A DNA stretch of 64,000 nt, from contig JARWKL010000004.1 in NCBI GenBank assembly GCA_029961685.1, forward strand, positions 29,579,610 through 29,643,609, written 5' to 3'. Under the pieces are notes generated by a model. The model was not told the origin of the DNA. It was given only the letters and a program-made list of their open reading frames with translations, and searched no databases. The translations under genes were made by a program, and so were the position numbers. The stretch is from Aristolochia californica. Lineage: Eukaryota > Streptophyta > Magnoliopsida > Piperales > Aristolochiaceae. This document shows, in pieces, positions 27,345 to 40,000 of the stretch; position 1 is the stretch's first letter; every line of letters starts with the position of its first letter.

Positions 27345-28015
27345 CAAGTTCAACAATCGTCGGAAAAAGGGGGAGGCGGGGGATTTTTAACTGAGTGTTG
27401 ACTCCAAAATCCATAAGTCATTCCTTACAAAAATATAGCCCGTTATGCATGATAAATCACTTTGATTCATCTATGATCGTTAGGTTAGCTTTTTGTAAAT
27501 GGGCAAAATAATGTCTTGTTTGACACGGCTAAATATCCCACCGTACGTTCACTTGAGAATTTAATGTTATTCTCCTTAAAAGGTTTGGATCCATAGGTCA
27601 TTTGCATCTTTAACATTTTTGAAGCATGCATATCCATTTTTTTAAAAAATGTTTAGAAAACTCTCTTTCTTTTAAAATTCCGAGCAAACATGGTTGAACT
27701 AGTGGAATTTCCCAAACTTGGATAAAAAAACTTTTCTTTTGTGGTGTGTGAATAAATTTTTTTTACTTTCATTTGTTTATTGCCTTAAATTCTTCCCATA
27801 CATAAACTCTAAATTTTTCGTTTTATTGTGGTCTATAGGCCTTTTATCTCTTTTTTTCTTTATGAGATGAAGGGAAAGTGAAAACTCAAGTTTTGATTTA
27901 AGAAAAAAGTATATATCTAAAATGGAAATGCAGAATGCCCACATATAGACGGAGATAATTCCAAAAAGTTTCAGTAATTTTTAGGGATTGTAAACTCTTT
28001 TTAGTTTTTATATAT

Positions 28016-28375
28016 CAGGTTCTGCAATCGTCGGGAAAAGGGGCAGGCGGGGGAATTTTAGTTGAGGGTTGAACTTGGATAAAAAAAACTTTTGTGTTCA
28101 TTTTTGGTGTGTGTATAAATTTTCTTTATTTAATTTGTTTTTTCTTTAAATTATTTTGAGACATAAACTCTAAAATTTTCATTTTGTTGTAATCTATTTG
28201 CTTTTTATATCTTTTTCTGTTTACGAGATGAAAGAAAGTGAAAACTCAAGTTTTGATTTAATAAAAAAGTATACATCTAAAATGGAAATGCACAATGCAC
28301 AAATATAGAGAGAGAAAATTCCAAAATGTCTCTGTAATTTTGAGGGATGTTAAATTCTTTTTATTTTTTATATAT
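28016..28375 (+). repeat. Truncated monomer (360 bp)
   Basis: This is the shortest complete unit in the window. Near 28060-28072 the early 'ttaactgagtgttgac' region is fused to the late 'gggttgaac...cttggataa' region, and about 313 bp are lost, including the BamHI and SpeI sites. The bases 'gttga' occur on both sides of the join in normal monomers, so they may be the shared bases used. Confidence 0.85.
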
Positions 28376-29859
28376 CAGGTTCTGTAATCATCGGGAAAAG
28401 GGGGAGGCGGGGGTTTTTTAACTGAGTGTTGACTCCCAATCCTTAAGTCATTCCTTAAAAAAATATAGACCGTTATGCAAGATAAGTCAGTTTACAATCC
28501 TCTATGATCATTTGGTCAACTTTTTGAAATTGCGCAAAATAATGGCTGGTTTGACTCGGGTAACTATCGCACAACACGTTCACTTGAGAATTTAATTTTA
28601 TTCTCTTTAAAAGGCTTGGATCCATTGGTCATTTGCATCTTTAACATGTTTCAAGCATGCATATCCATTTGTTAAAACAAGCGTAGAAAAATCTCTTTCT
28701 TATAAAATTCCAAGCTATTAGGGTTGAACTAGTGGAATTACCTAAACTTGGATTAAAAAATTTTTGAGTTCATTTGTGGTGTGCGAATAAATTTTATTTA
28801 CTTACATTTGTTATTGCTTTAAGTTCTTTCCATACATAAACTTTAAAATTTTCATTTTGTTGTGTTCTGTTTGCCTTTAATCTCTTTTTTTTTTTACGAA
28901 ACGCAGGGAAAGTGAAAACTCTAGTTTTGATTTTTGAAAAATGTATACATCTAAAATTTAAATTTAAAATCCACAAATGTAGAGAGAGATAATTCCAAAA
29001 AGTGTCTATAATTTTTAGATATTGTTAACTATTTTTAGTTTTTATATTTCGGGTTCAACAATCATCGAGAAAAGGGGGAGCAAGGGGATTTTTAACTGAG
29101 TGTCGACTACAAATCTATAAGTCATTTATTAAAAAAATGTAGCCCTTTATGCATGATAAATCACTTCGCAAACATCTATGATCGTTAGGCCAACTTTTTG
29201 TAAATGGGAAAAATTATTGCTTGTTTGACTCGGGTAAATATCCCACCGTACGTTCACTTGTGAATTTAATGTTATTCTCTTTAAAAGGTTTGAATCCATA
29301 GGTCATTAGCATATTGAGCATGTTTCAAGCATGCATATCCATTCTTTAAAACATGTGTAGAAAAATCTATTTCTTATAAAATTCCGAGCTATTAGGGTTG
29401 AACTAGTGGAATTTCCCAAATTTGCATAAAAAAACTTTTGTGTTCATTTTTGGTGTGTGAATAAATTTTCTTTGCTTACATTTGTTATTGCTTTAAATTC
29501 TTTCGATACATCAACTCTAAAATTTTCATTTTGTTGTGATCTATTTGCCTTTTATCTCTTTTTTTGTTTACGAGATGAAAGGAAAGTGACGACTCAAGTT
29601 TTGATTTAAGAAAAACGTATACATCTAAAATAGAAATACACAATTCACAAATGTAGAGTGAGATAATTCCAAAATGTGTCTGTAATTTTTAGGGATTGTA
29701 AACTCTGTTTAGTTTTTATATCAGGTTCTACAATCGTAGGGAAAAGGGGATGGCGGGGGATTTTTAACTAAGAGTTGACCCCCAATCAATAAGTCATTCC
29801 GTACAAAGATATAGCCAGTTACGTATGATAAATCACTTTACAATCATCTCTGATCGTTA

Positions 29860-31620
29860 GGTCAGCTTTTTGTAAATGAGCAAATAATGGCTTCTTTGAC
29901 TCGGGTAAATATCTCACCGCACGTTCACTTGATAATTTAATGTTATTCTCTTTAAAAGGTTTGCATCCAAAGGTCAATTGAATCTTTAACATGTTTCAAG
30001 CATGCATATCCATTTTTAAAACATGTGTAGAAAAATCTCTTTCTTATAAAATTCTGAGCTTTTAGGGTTGATCTAGTGGAATTACCCAAAGTTGGATAAC
30101 AAAACTTTTGTGTTCATTTGTTGTGTGCGAATAAATTTTATTTTCTTACATTTGTTATTGCTTTAAATTCTTTCGATACATAAAATCTAAAACTTTTATT
30201 TTGATGTGATCTATTTCCCTTTTATCTCTTTTTTTGTTGACGAGATGAAGGGAAACTGAAAATTCTAGTTTTTATTTAAGAAAAAATATACATCTAAAAT
30301 AGAAATGTACAATGTACAAATGTACAGAGAGAAAATTCAAAAAAGTATATGTAATTTTTAGGGATTGTAAACTCTTTTTAGTTATTATATATCAGTTTCA
30401 GCAAACGTCAAGAAAAGAGGGAGGCGGGGGATTTTTAACTGAGTATTGACTCATAATCCATAAGTCATTCCTTACAAAAATATAGCCCATTACCCATGAT
30501 AAATCGCTTTACAATCATCTATGATTGTTAGTCTGATTTTTTTAAATGGACAAAATATTGGCTGGTTTGACTCGGGTAAATATCCCACGACACGTTCACT
30601 GGAGAATTTAATGCTATTCTCTTTAAAATTTTCATATCCATAGGTCATTTGCATCTTTAACATGTGTAAAGCATGCGTATCCATTTTTAAAATCATGTGT
30701 AGCAAAATCTCTTTCTTATAAAATTCCGAGCTATTAGGGTTATACTAGTGGAATTTCCCCGACTTGGATAATAAAACTTATGTGTTTTTTTGTGGTGTGT
30801 AAATAAATTTTTTTACTTACTGTTGTTTTTTGCTTTAAATTCTTTCCATACATAAATTTTAAAACTTTCATTTTGTTGTGATCTTTTTGCCTTTTATCTC
30901 TTTTTTTTTTTTTACGAGATGAAGGGAAAGTGAAAACTCAAGTTTTGATTTAAGAAAAACGTATACATTTAAAATTGAAATGCACAATGCACAAATGTAG
31001 AGGGACATAATTCCAAAAAGTGTCAATATTTTTTAGAGATTGTAAATTCTTTTTAGTTTCTTTATATCCGGTCCTGCAATCGTCAGGAAAAGGGGGAGGC
31101 AGGGGATTTTTAACTGAGTGTTGACCCCCAATCCATCAGTCATTCCATACAAAAATATAGCCCGTTATGCATGATAAATCACTTTACAATAGTCTACGAT
31201 CGTTAGGTCAAATTTTTGTAAATGAGCAAATAATGGCTTCTTTGACTCGGGTAAATATCTCACCGCACGTTCACTTAATAATTTAATGTTATTCTCTTTA
31301 AAAGGTTTGGATCCAAAGGTCAATTGAATCTTTAACATGTTTCAAGCATGCATATCCATTTTTAAAACATGTGTAGAAAAATCTCTTTCTTATAAAATTC
31401 TGAGCTTTTAGGGTTGATCTAGTGAAATTACCCAAAGTTGGATAACAAAACTTTTGTGTTCATTTGTTGTGTGCGAATAAATTTTATTTTCTTACATTTG
31501 TTATTGCTTTAAATTCTTTCGATACATAAACTCTAAAAGTTTTATTTTGATGTGATCTATTTCCCTTTTATCTCTTTTTTTGTTTACGAGACGAAGGGAA
31601 ACTGAAAATTCTAGTTTTGA
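29860..31620 (+). repeat. Paired conversion-like tracts offset by 1346 bp
   Basis: The tract from about 29860 to 30270 and the tract from about 31206 to 31616 share a long run of private variants, including 'gagcaaataatggcttc', 'ggtcaattgaatc', 'gagcttttagggttgatc', 'gtgtgcgaataaa' and 'tttccctttta'. The monomer between them lacks these. The unit at 31068 begins as HOR type f ('tatatccggtcctgc') and switches to this other type near 31206, so it is a hybrid, most simply made by conversion or double exchange. Confidence 0.75.
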
Positions 31621-32381
31621 TTTTAGGAAAAATTATACATCTAAAAGAAAATGCACAATGCACAAATATAGAGAGAGATAATTCCAAAAAAGTGTTTGTA
31701 ACTTTTAGGGATTGTAAACTCTTTTTAGTTTTTTTATATCAGGTTCTCCAATCGTTAAGACAAGGGGGAGGCGTGGGATTTTTAACTGAGTGTTGACTCC
31801 AAATCCATAAGACATTCCTTACAAAAATATTGCCCGTTACACATGATAAATCACTTTACAATCAACTATGATCGTTAGGTCACCTTTTTTTAAATGGGCA
31901 AAATAATGGCTTGTTTGACTTAGGTAAATATCCCGCCGCACGTTCAGAAGCGAATTTAATGTTTTTCTCTTTAAAAGGATCGGATCCATACGTCAGTTGC
32001 ATCTTTAACATATGTAGAAAAATGTCTTCCATATAAAATTCCGAGCTATTGGAGTTGTACTCATGGAATTTCCCAAACTTGGATAACTAAACTTTTGTGT
32101 TCATTTGTGTTGGATGAATAAATTTTCTTTACTTACATTTGTTTACTGCTTTAAATTCTTTCCACACATAAACTCTAAAATTTTGTTTTTTTTGTGATCT
32201 ATTTGCCTTTGATCTCTTTTTTTGTTTATGAGATGAAGGGAAAGTGAAAACTCAAGTTTTTATTTAAGAAAAACGTATACATATAAAATGGAAATGCACA
32301 ATGCACAAATGTAGAGAGAGATAATTCCAAAAAGTGTTTGTCATTTTTAGGGATTGTAAACTCTTTTTGGTATTTATATAT
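30393..32381 (+). repeat. 7-mer HOR, partial first copy (types e, f, g)
   Basis: The e unit (30393) shares 'acccatgataaatcgc' and 'aaatattggctggtttgac' with the e unit at 34996. The f unit (31068) is a hybrid. The g unit (31740) carries 'caactatgatcgttaggtca' and is 642 bp long. Its deletion near 32010 joins 'ctttaacat' to 'atgtagaaaaatg', with 'acat' available on both sides. Confidence 0.85.
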
Positions 32382-35300
32382 CAGGTTCTGCAATAGTTGG
32401 GAAAAAGGTGAGGCGGTGGATTTTTAGCCGAGTGTTGACTCCCAATACATAAGTCATTCCATACAAAAATATAGCCCGTTATGCATGATAAGTCACTTTA
32501 CAATCATCTATAATTGTTAGGTCAACTTTTTGTAAATGGGCAAAATAATGGCTAGTTTCACTTGGGTAAATATCCCACCGCACATGAACTTGAAAATTTA
32601 ATGTTATTCTCTTTAAAAGGTTTGGATACATTGGTCATTTGCATCTTTAAGATGTTTCAAGCATGCATATCCATTTTTTAAAACACGTGTAGAAAAATAT
32701 TTTTCTTATAAAAATTCTGAGAAATTAGGGTTGAAGTAGTGGAATTTCCCAAACTTGGATAACATAACTTTTGTGTTCATTTGTGGTGTGTGAATAAATT
32801 TTTAATTCACATTTGTTTATTGCTTTAAATTCTTTCCATGCATAAACTCTAAAATTTTCATTTTGCTCTAATCTATTTACCTTTTATCTCTTTTTTTGTT
32901 TACAAGATGAAGGGAAAGTGAAAACTCAAGTTTTGATTTAAGAAAAAAGTAAACATCTAAAATAAAAATGCACAATGCACAAATGTTGAGAGAGATAATT
33001 CCAAAAAGTCTCTGTAATTTTTAGGGATTGTAAACTCTTCTTTTTTTTATATATCAGGTTCGGCAATCGTCAGGAAAAGGGGGAGGCGGGGGATTTTTAA
33101 CTGAGTGTTGACTCCCAATCCATAAGACACTCCTTACATAAATATAGCCCATTGACTCGGGTAAATATCCGACCCCACGTTCACTTGGGAATTTAATATT
33201 ATTCTCTTTAAAAGGTTTGGATCCATAAGTCATTGGCATCTTTAACATGTTTCAAGAATGCATTTCCTTTTTTTATAACGTGTGTAGAAATATCTCTTTC
33301 TTATAAAATTCTGAGCAATTAGGGTTGTACTGGTGGAATTTCCAAAAGTTGGATAACAAAACTTTTGTGTTCATTTGTGGTGTGTGAATAAATTTTCTTT
33401 ACTTACATTTGTTTATTTCTTTAAATTATTTCCATACATAAATTCAAAAATTTTCAATTTGTTGTGATCTATGTGCCTTTTATCTCTTTTTTGGTTTACG
33501 AGATGATGGGATAGTGAAAAATCAAGTTTTGATTTAAGTAAAAAGTATACATCTAAAATGGAAATGCACAATGCACAAATGTAGTGAGTGATAATTCAAA
33601 AAGTGTCTATAAGTTTTAGGGATTGTAAACTCTTTTTATTTTTTTTATATCAGGTTCTACAACCGTCGGAAAAAGGGGGAGGCGGGGGATATTTCACTTA
33701 GTGTTGACTCCCAATCCATAAGTCATTCCTTAAAAACTTGTAGCCCGTTATGCATGATAAGTCACATTACAATCATCTATGATAGTTAGGTCAGCTTTTT
33801 GTAAATGGGCAAAATAATGACTTCTTTGATTAGGGTAAATATACTACAACACGTTCACTTGAGAATTTAATGTTATTCTCTTTAAAAGGTTTGGATCCAT
33901 AGGTCATTTGCATCTTTAACATGTTTCAAGCATGCATATCCATTTTTTAGAACAAGTGTAGAAAAATCTCTTTCTTATAAAATTCGAAGCTATTAGGTTT
34001 GAACTAGTGGAATTTCTCAAACTTGGATAACAAAAATTTTGTGTTCATTTGTGGCGTGTGAATAAATTTTTTTACTTACATTTGTTATTTCTTTAAATTC
34101 TTTCCATACATCAACTCTAAAATTTTCATTTTATTGTGATATATTTGGCTTTTATCTCTTTTTTTGTTTACGAGATGAAGGGAAAGTGAAAACTAGTGTT
34201 TTGATTAAAGAAAAAAGTTTACATCTAAAATTGAAATGAACAATGCACCAATGTCAAGAGAGATAATTCCAAAAAATGTGTGTAATTTTTAGGGATTGTA
34301 AACTCTTTTTAGTATTTATATATCAGGTTCAGCAATCTTCGGGAAAAGGGAGAGGTGGGGGATTTTTTACTGAGTGTTGACTCCCAATCCACAACTCATT
34401 CCTTACAAAAATATACCCCGTTACGCATGATAAGTCACTTTACAATCATCTATGATCATTAGGTCAGCTTTTTCTAAATGGGCAAAATAATGGCATTTTT
34501 TACTCGGGTAAATATCCCACCGCACATTCACATGAGAATTTAAAGTTATCCTGTTTAATAGGTTTGGATACGTAGGCCATTTGCATCTTTAACATGTTTC
34601 ATGCATGCATATCTATTTTTTAAAACACGTGTAGAAATCTCTTTCTAATAAAATTCTGAGCTATTAGGGTTGAACTAGTGGAATTTCCCAAACTTGGATT
34701 ACAAAACTTTTGTGTGCATTTGTGGTGTGTGAATAAATTTTCTTTACTTACATTTGTTTATTGCTTTAAATTCTTTCGACACGTACACCCTAAAATTTTC
34801 ATTTTATTGTGATCTATTTGCCTTTTATCGCTTTTTTTGTTTACGAGATGTAGAGAAAGTGAAAAATCAAGTTTTAATTTTAGAAAAAAGATACATCTAA
34901 CATGGAAATGCACAATGCACAAATTTAGAGAGAGATAAATACAAAAAGTGTCTGTAATTTTTGGGGATTGTAAAATCTTTTAGTTTTTGTATATCACTAT
35001 TCTGCAATCGTCAGAAAAAGGGGGAGGCAGGGGATTTTAAACTGAGTGTTGACTCCTAATCCATAAGTCATTCCTTACAAAAATATAGCCCGTTACCCAT
35101 GATAAATCGCTTTACAATCATCTATGATTGTTAGGTCTGATTTTTTTAAATGGACAAAATATTGGCTGGTTTGACTCGGGTAAATATCCCACAACACGTT
35201 CACTGGAGAATTTAATGCTATTCTCTTTAAAATTTTCATATCCATAGGTCATTTGCATCTTTAACATGTGTAAAGCATGCGTATCCATTTTTTAAATCAT

Positions 35301-37018
35301 GTGTAGCAAAATCTCTTTCTTATAAAATTCTGACCTATTAGGGTTATACTAGTGGAATTTCCCAGACTTGGATAATAACACTTTTGTGTTCTTTTGTGGT
35401 GTGTAAATAAATTTTCTTTACCTACTGTTGTTTATTGCTTTAAATTCTTTCCATACATAAATTCTAAAACTTTCATTTTGTAGTGATCTATTTGCCTTTT
35501 ATCTCTTTTTTTCTTTACGAGATGAAGGGAAAGTGAAAACTCAAGTTTTGATTTAAGAAAAACGTATAAATCTAAAATTGAAATGCACAATGCACAAATG
35601 TAGAGGGAGATAATTCCAAAAAGTGTCAGTAATTTTTAGAGATTATAAACTCTTTTTAGTTTCTATATATCCGGTCCTGCAATCTTTAGGAAAAGGGGGA
35701 GGCGGGGATTTTTAACTGAGTGTTGACTCCCAATCCATCAGTCACTCCATACAAAAATATAGCCTGTCACGCATGATAAATCACTTGACAATAGTCTATG
35801 ATCGTTAGGTCAAATTTTTGGAAATGGGTAAAATAATGGCTTGTTTGAGCCAGGTAAATATCCCACCGCACGTTCACTTGGGAATTTAATGTTATTCTCA
35901 TTAAAATATAGGGATCCATTGGTCGTTTGCATCTTTAACCTGTTTCAAGCATGCATATCCATTTCTTAAAAAATATGTAGAAAAATTTCACTCTTACAAA
36001 ATTCCGAGCTATTAGGGTTGAACAAGTGGAATTTCCAAAACTTGGATAAAAAAACTTTTGTGTTCATTTGTGGTGAGTGAATAAATTTTAGTTTCTTACA
36101 TTTTTTATTTCTTTAAATTCTTTCGATACATCAAATCTAAAATTTTCATTTTGTTGTGATCTGTTTGCCTTTTATCTCTAATTTTGTTTACGAGATGAAT
36201 GGAAAGTGAAAACTCTAGTTTTGATTTTAGGAAAAAGTATACATCTAAAATGGAAATGCACAATGCACAAATATACAGAGAGATAATTCCAAAAAGTGTT
36301 TGTAATTTTTGGGGATTGTAAACTCTTTTCAGTATTTTTACATCAGGTTCTGCAATCGTTAGGAAAAGGGGAAGGCGTGGGATTTTCAACTGAGTGTTGA
36401 CTCCAAATCCATAACACAATCCTAACAAAAATATTGCCCGTTACGCATGATAAATCACTTTACAATCAACTATGATCGTTAGGTCACCTTTTTTTAAATG
36501 GGCAAAATAATGGCTTGTTTGACTCAGGTAAATATCCCACCACACGTTCACAGGCGAATTTAATGTTTTTATCTTTAAAAGGATCGGATCCATACGTCAG
36601 TTGCATCTTTGACATTTTTAAAGCATGCTTATCCATTTTTTAAAACATATGTAGAAAAATATCTTCCATATAAAATTCTGAGCTATTAGGGTTGTACTCG
36701 TGGAATTTCCCAAACTTGGATAACTAAACTTTTGTGTTCATTTGTGCTGCATGAATAAATTTTCTTTACTTACTTTTTTTTATTGCTTTAAAATATTTCC
36801 ACACATAAACTCTAAATTTTTTTTTTTTTTGTGATCTATTTGCCTTTTATCTCTTTTTTTGTTTACGAGATGAAGGGAAAGTGAAAACTCAAGTTTTTAT
36901 ATAAGAAAAACGTATACCTATAAAATGGAAATGCACAATGCACAAAAGTACAGAGAGATAATTCCAAAAAGTGTTTGTAATTTTTAGGGATTGTAAACTC
37001 TTTTTGGTATTTATATAT
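32382..37018 (+). repeat. 7-mer HOR, complete copy 1 (a-b-c-d-e-f-g)
   Basis: Type a begins after 'tttggtatttatat' and has 'ggatttttagc'. Type b has 'cggcaatcgtcagg' and a 75-bp deletion. Type c has 'gatatttcact' and 'ttagggtaaatatac'. Type d has 'cagcaatcttcggg'. Type e has a marker of the form 'tgtatatcactattctgc'. Type f has 'tatatccggtcctgc'. Type g has 'aactatgatcgttaggtcac'. Each variant set returns 4.64 kb later. Confidence 0.9.
33055..33650 (+). repeat. HOR type-b monomer with 75-bp deletion (596 bp)
   Basis: Near 33150 'atatagcccatt' is followed directly by 'gactcgggtaaat', so about 75 bp from 'acgcatgataaatc' to 'ggcttgttt' are absent. The same break recurs in the other two b units. 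The four bases before 'gactc' are 'catt', close to the usual 'gttt', so the exact break cannot be placed to the base. Confidence 0.88.
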
Positions 37019-40000
37019 CAGGTTTTGCAATCGTCGGGAAAAGGGGGAGGCGGTGGATTTTTAGCTGGGTGTTGACTCACAATCCATAAGTCATTCCATA
37101 CAAAACTATAGCCCGTTACGGATGATAAGTCACTTTACAATCATCTATGATTGTTAGGTCAACTTTTTGTAAATGGGCAAAATAATGGCTAGTATCACTT
37201 GGGTAAATATCCCACCGCACGTTCACTTTAGAATTTAATGTTATTCTCTTTAAAAGGTTTGGATCCATAGGTCATTTGCATCATTAACATGTTTCAAGCA
37301 TGCATATCCATTTTTTAAAACATGTGTAGAAAAATCTCTTTTTTATAAAAATTCCGAGAAATTAGGGTTGAAGTAGTGGAATTTCCCAAACTTGGATAAC
37401 ATAACTTTTGTGTTCATTTGTGGAGTGTGAATAAATTTTTAATTCACATGTGTTTATTGCTTTAAATTCTTTCCATGCATAAACTCTAAAATTTTCATTT
37501 TGTTCTAATCAATTTGCCTTTTATCTCTTTTTTTGTTTACAAGATGAGGCGAAAGTGAAAACTCAAGTTTTGATTTAAGAAAAAAGTAAATATCTAAAAT
37601 AAAAATGCACAATGCACAAATGTCGAGAGAGATAATTCCAAAATGTCTCTGTAATTTTTAGGGATTGTAAACTCTTTTTAGTTTTTATATATCAGGTTCG
37701 GCAATCGTCAGGAAAAGGGGGAGGCGGGGGATTTTTAACTGAGTGTTGACTCCCAATCCATAAGACATTCCTTACATAAATATAGCCCGTTGACTCAGGT
37801 AAATATCCGACCCCACGTTCACTTGGGAATTTAATGTTATTCTCTTTAAAAGGTTTGGATCCATAGGTCATTGGTATCTTTAACATGTTTCAAGAATGCA
37901 TTTCCTTTTTTTTAAACTTGTGTAGAAATATCTCTTTCTTATAAAATTCTGACAATTAGGGTTGTACTGGTGGAATTTCCAAAAGTTGGATAACAAAACT
38001 TTTGTGTTCATTTGTGGTGTGTGAATAAATTTTCTTTACTTACATTTTTTTATTTCTTTAAATTCTTTCCATACATAAATTCTAAAATTTTCAATTTGCT
38101 GTGATCTATTTTCCTTTTATCTCTTTTTTGGTTTATGAGATGATGGGATTGTGAAAAATCAAGTTTTTATTTAAGTAAAAAGTATACATCTAAATTGGAA
38201 AAGCACAATGCACAAATGTAGAGAGAGATAATTCAAAAAGTGTTTATAAGTTTTAGGGATTGTAAACTCTTTTTAGTTTTTATATATCAGGTTCTGCAAC
38301 TATCGGGAAAAGAGGGAGGCGGGGGATATTTCACTGAGTGTTGACTCCCAATCCTTAAAGTCATTCCTTAAAAACATATAGGCCGTTACGCATGATAACT
38401 CACTTTACAATCATCTATGATAGTTCGGTCAACTTTTTGTAAATGGGCAAAATAATGGCTTGTTTGATTAGGGTAAATATACCACCGCACGTTCACTTGA
38501 GAATTTAATGTTATTCTATTTAAAAGGTTTGGATCCACAGGTCATTTGCATCTTTAACATGTTTCAAGCATGCATATCCATTTTTTAAAACAAGTGTAGA
38601 AAAATCTCTTTCTTATAAAATTTGGAGCTATTAGGGTTGAACTAGTGGAATTTCTCAAACTTGGATAACAAAACTTTTGTGTTCATTTGTGGCGTGTGAA
38701 TAAATTTTCTTTACTTAAATTTGTAATTGCTTTAAATTCTTTCCATACATCAACTCTAAAATTTTCATTTTATTGTGATATATTTGCCTTTTATCTCTTA
38801 TTTTGTTTACGAGATGAAGGGAAAGTTAAAACTTGTGTTTTGATTAAAGAAAAAAGTATACATCTAAAATGGGAATGAACAATGCACCAATGTAGAGAGA
38901 GATAATTCCAAAAAGTGTCTGTAATTTTTATGGATTATAAACTCTTTTTAGTATTTATATATCAGGTTCTGCAATCTTCGACAAAAGGGGGAGGTGCAGG
39001 ATTTTTAACTGAGTGTTGACTCCCAATCCACAAGTCATTCCTTACAAAAATATAGCCCGTTACGCATGATAAGTCAGTTTACAATCATCTTTGATCGTTA
39101 GGTCAGCTTTTTCTAAATGGGCAAAATAATGGCTTTTTTGACTCGGGTATATATCCCACCGCACATTCACTTGAGAATTTAAAGTTATCCTCTTTAATAG
39201 GTTTGGATCCATAGGCCATTTGCATCTTTAACATGTTTCATGCATCCATATCCATTTTTTAAAACATGTGTAAAAAAATCTTTCTAATAAAATTCCATGC
39301 TATTAGGGTTTAACTAGTGGAATTTCCCAAAATTGGATTACAAAAAATTTGTGTGCATTTGTGGTGTGTGAATAAATTTTCTTTACTTACATTTGTTTAT
39401 TTCTTTAAATTCTTTCGACACGTAAACTCTAAAATTTTCATTTTATTATGATCTATTTTATCTCTTTTTTTTGTTTACGAGATGTAGGGAAAGTGAAAAA
39501 TCAAGTTTTAATTTTAGAAAAAAGATACATCTAACTTGGAAATGCACAATGCACAAATGTAGAGAGAGATAAATACAAAAAGTGTCTGTAATTTTTAGGG
39601 ATTGTAAAATCTTTTTAGTTTTTGTAATTTAGTGTTCTACAATTGTCAGGAAAAGGCGGAGGCAGGGGATTTTTAACTGAGTGTTGACTCCTAATCCATA
39701 ATTCATTCCTTACAAAAATATAGCCCGTTACACATAATAAATCGCTTTACAATCATCTATGATCGTTAGGTCTGATTTTTTTAAATGGGGAAAATATTGG
39801 CTGGTTTGACTTGGGTAAATATCCCACCGCACGTTCACTTGAGAATTTAATGCTATTCTCTTAAAAAGATTCAGATCCATAGGTCATTTGCATCTTTAAC
39901 ATGTTTAAAGCATGCATATCCATTTTTTAAATCATGTGTAGAAAATCTCTTTCTTATAAAATTTCGAGTTATTAGGGTTATAATAGTGGAATTTCCCAGA

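Larger units (their letters stand above)
19862..30392 (+). repeat. Divergent monomer block with traces of an old higher-order repeat
   Basis: Monomers start at 19862, 20536, 21205, 21852, 22483, 23432, 24106, 24767, about 25435, 26042, about 26699 (marker lost), 27345, 28016, 28376, 29050 and 29722. Some units match others several monomers away better than their neighbours. Examples are 19862 with 25435 ('cataaacccaaaaatttt', 'atatcccttttttaaa'), 21205 with 26042 ('gactggggtaaatatcc', 'tttcaataatgca') and 22483 with 27345 ('gactccaaaatcc'). This suggests an eroded repeat of about seven or eight monomers. Many units are truncated. There is no gene in the block. Confidence 0.75.
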
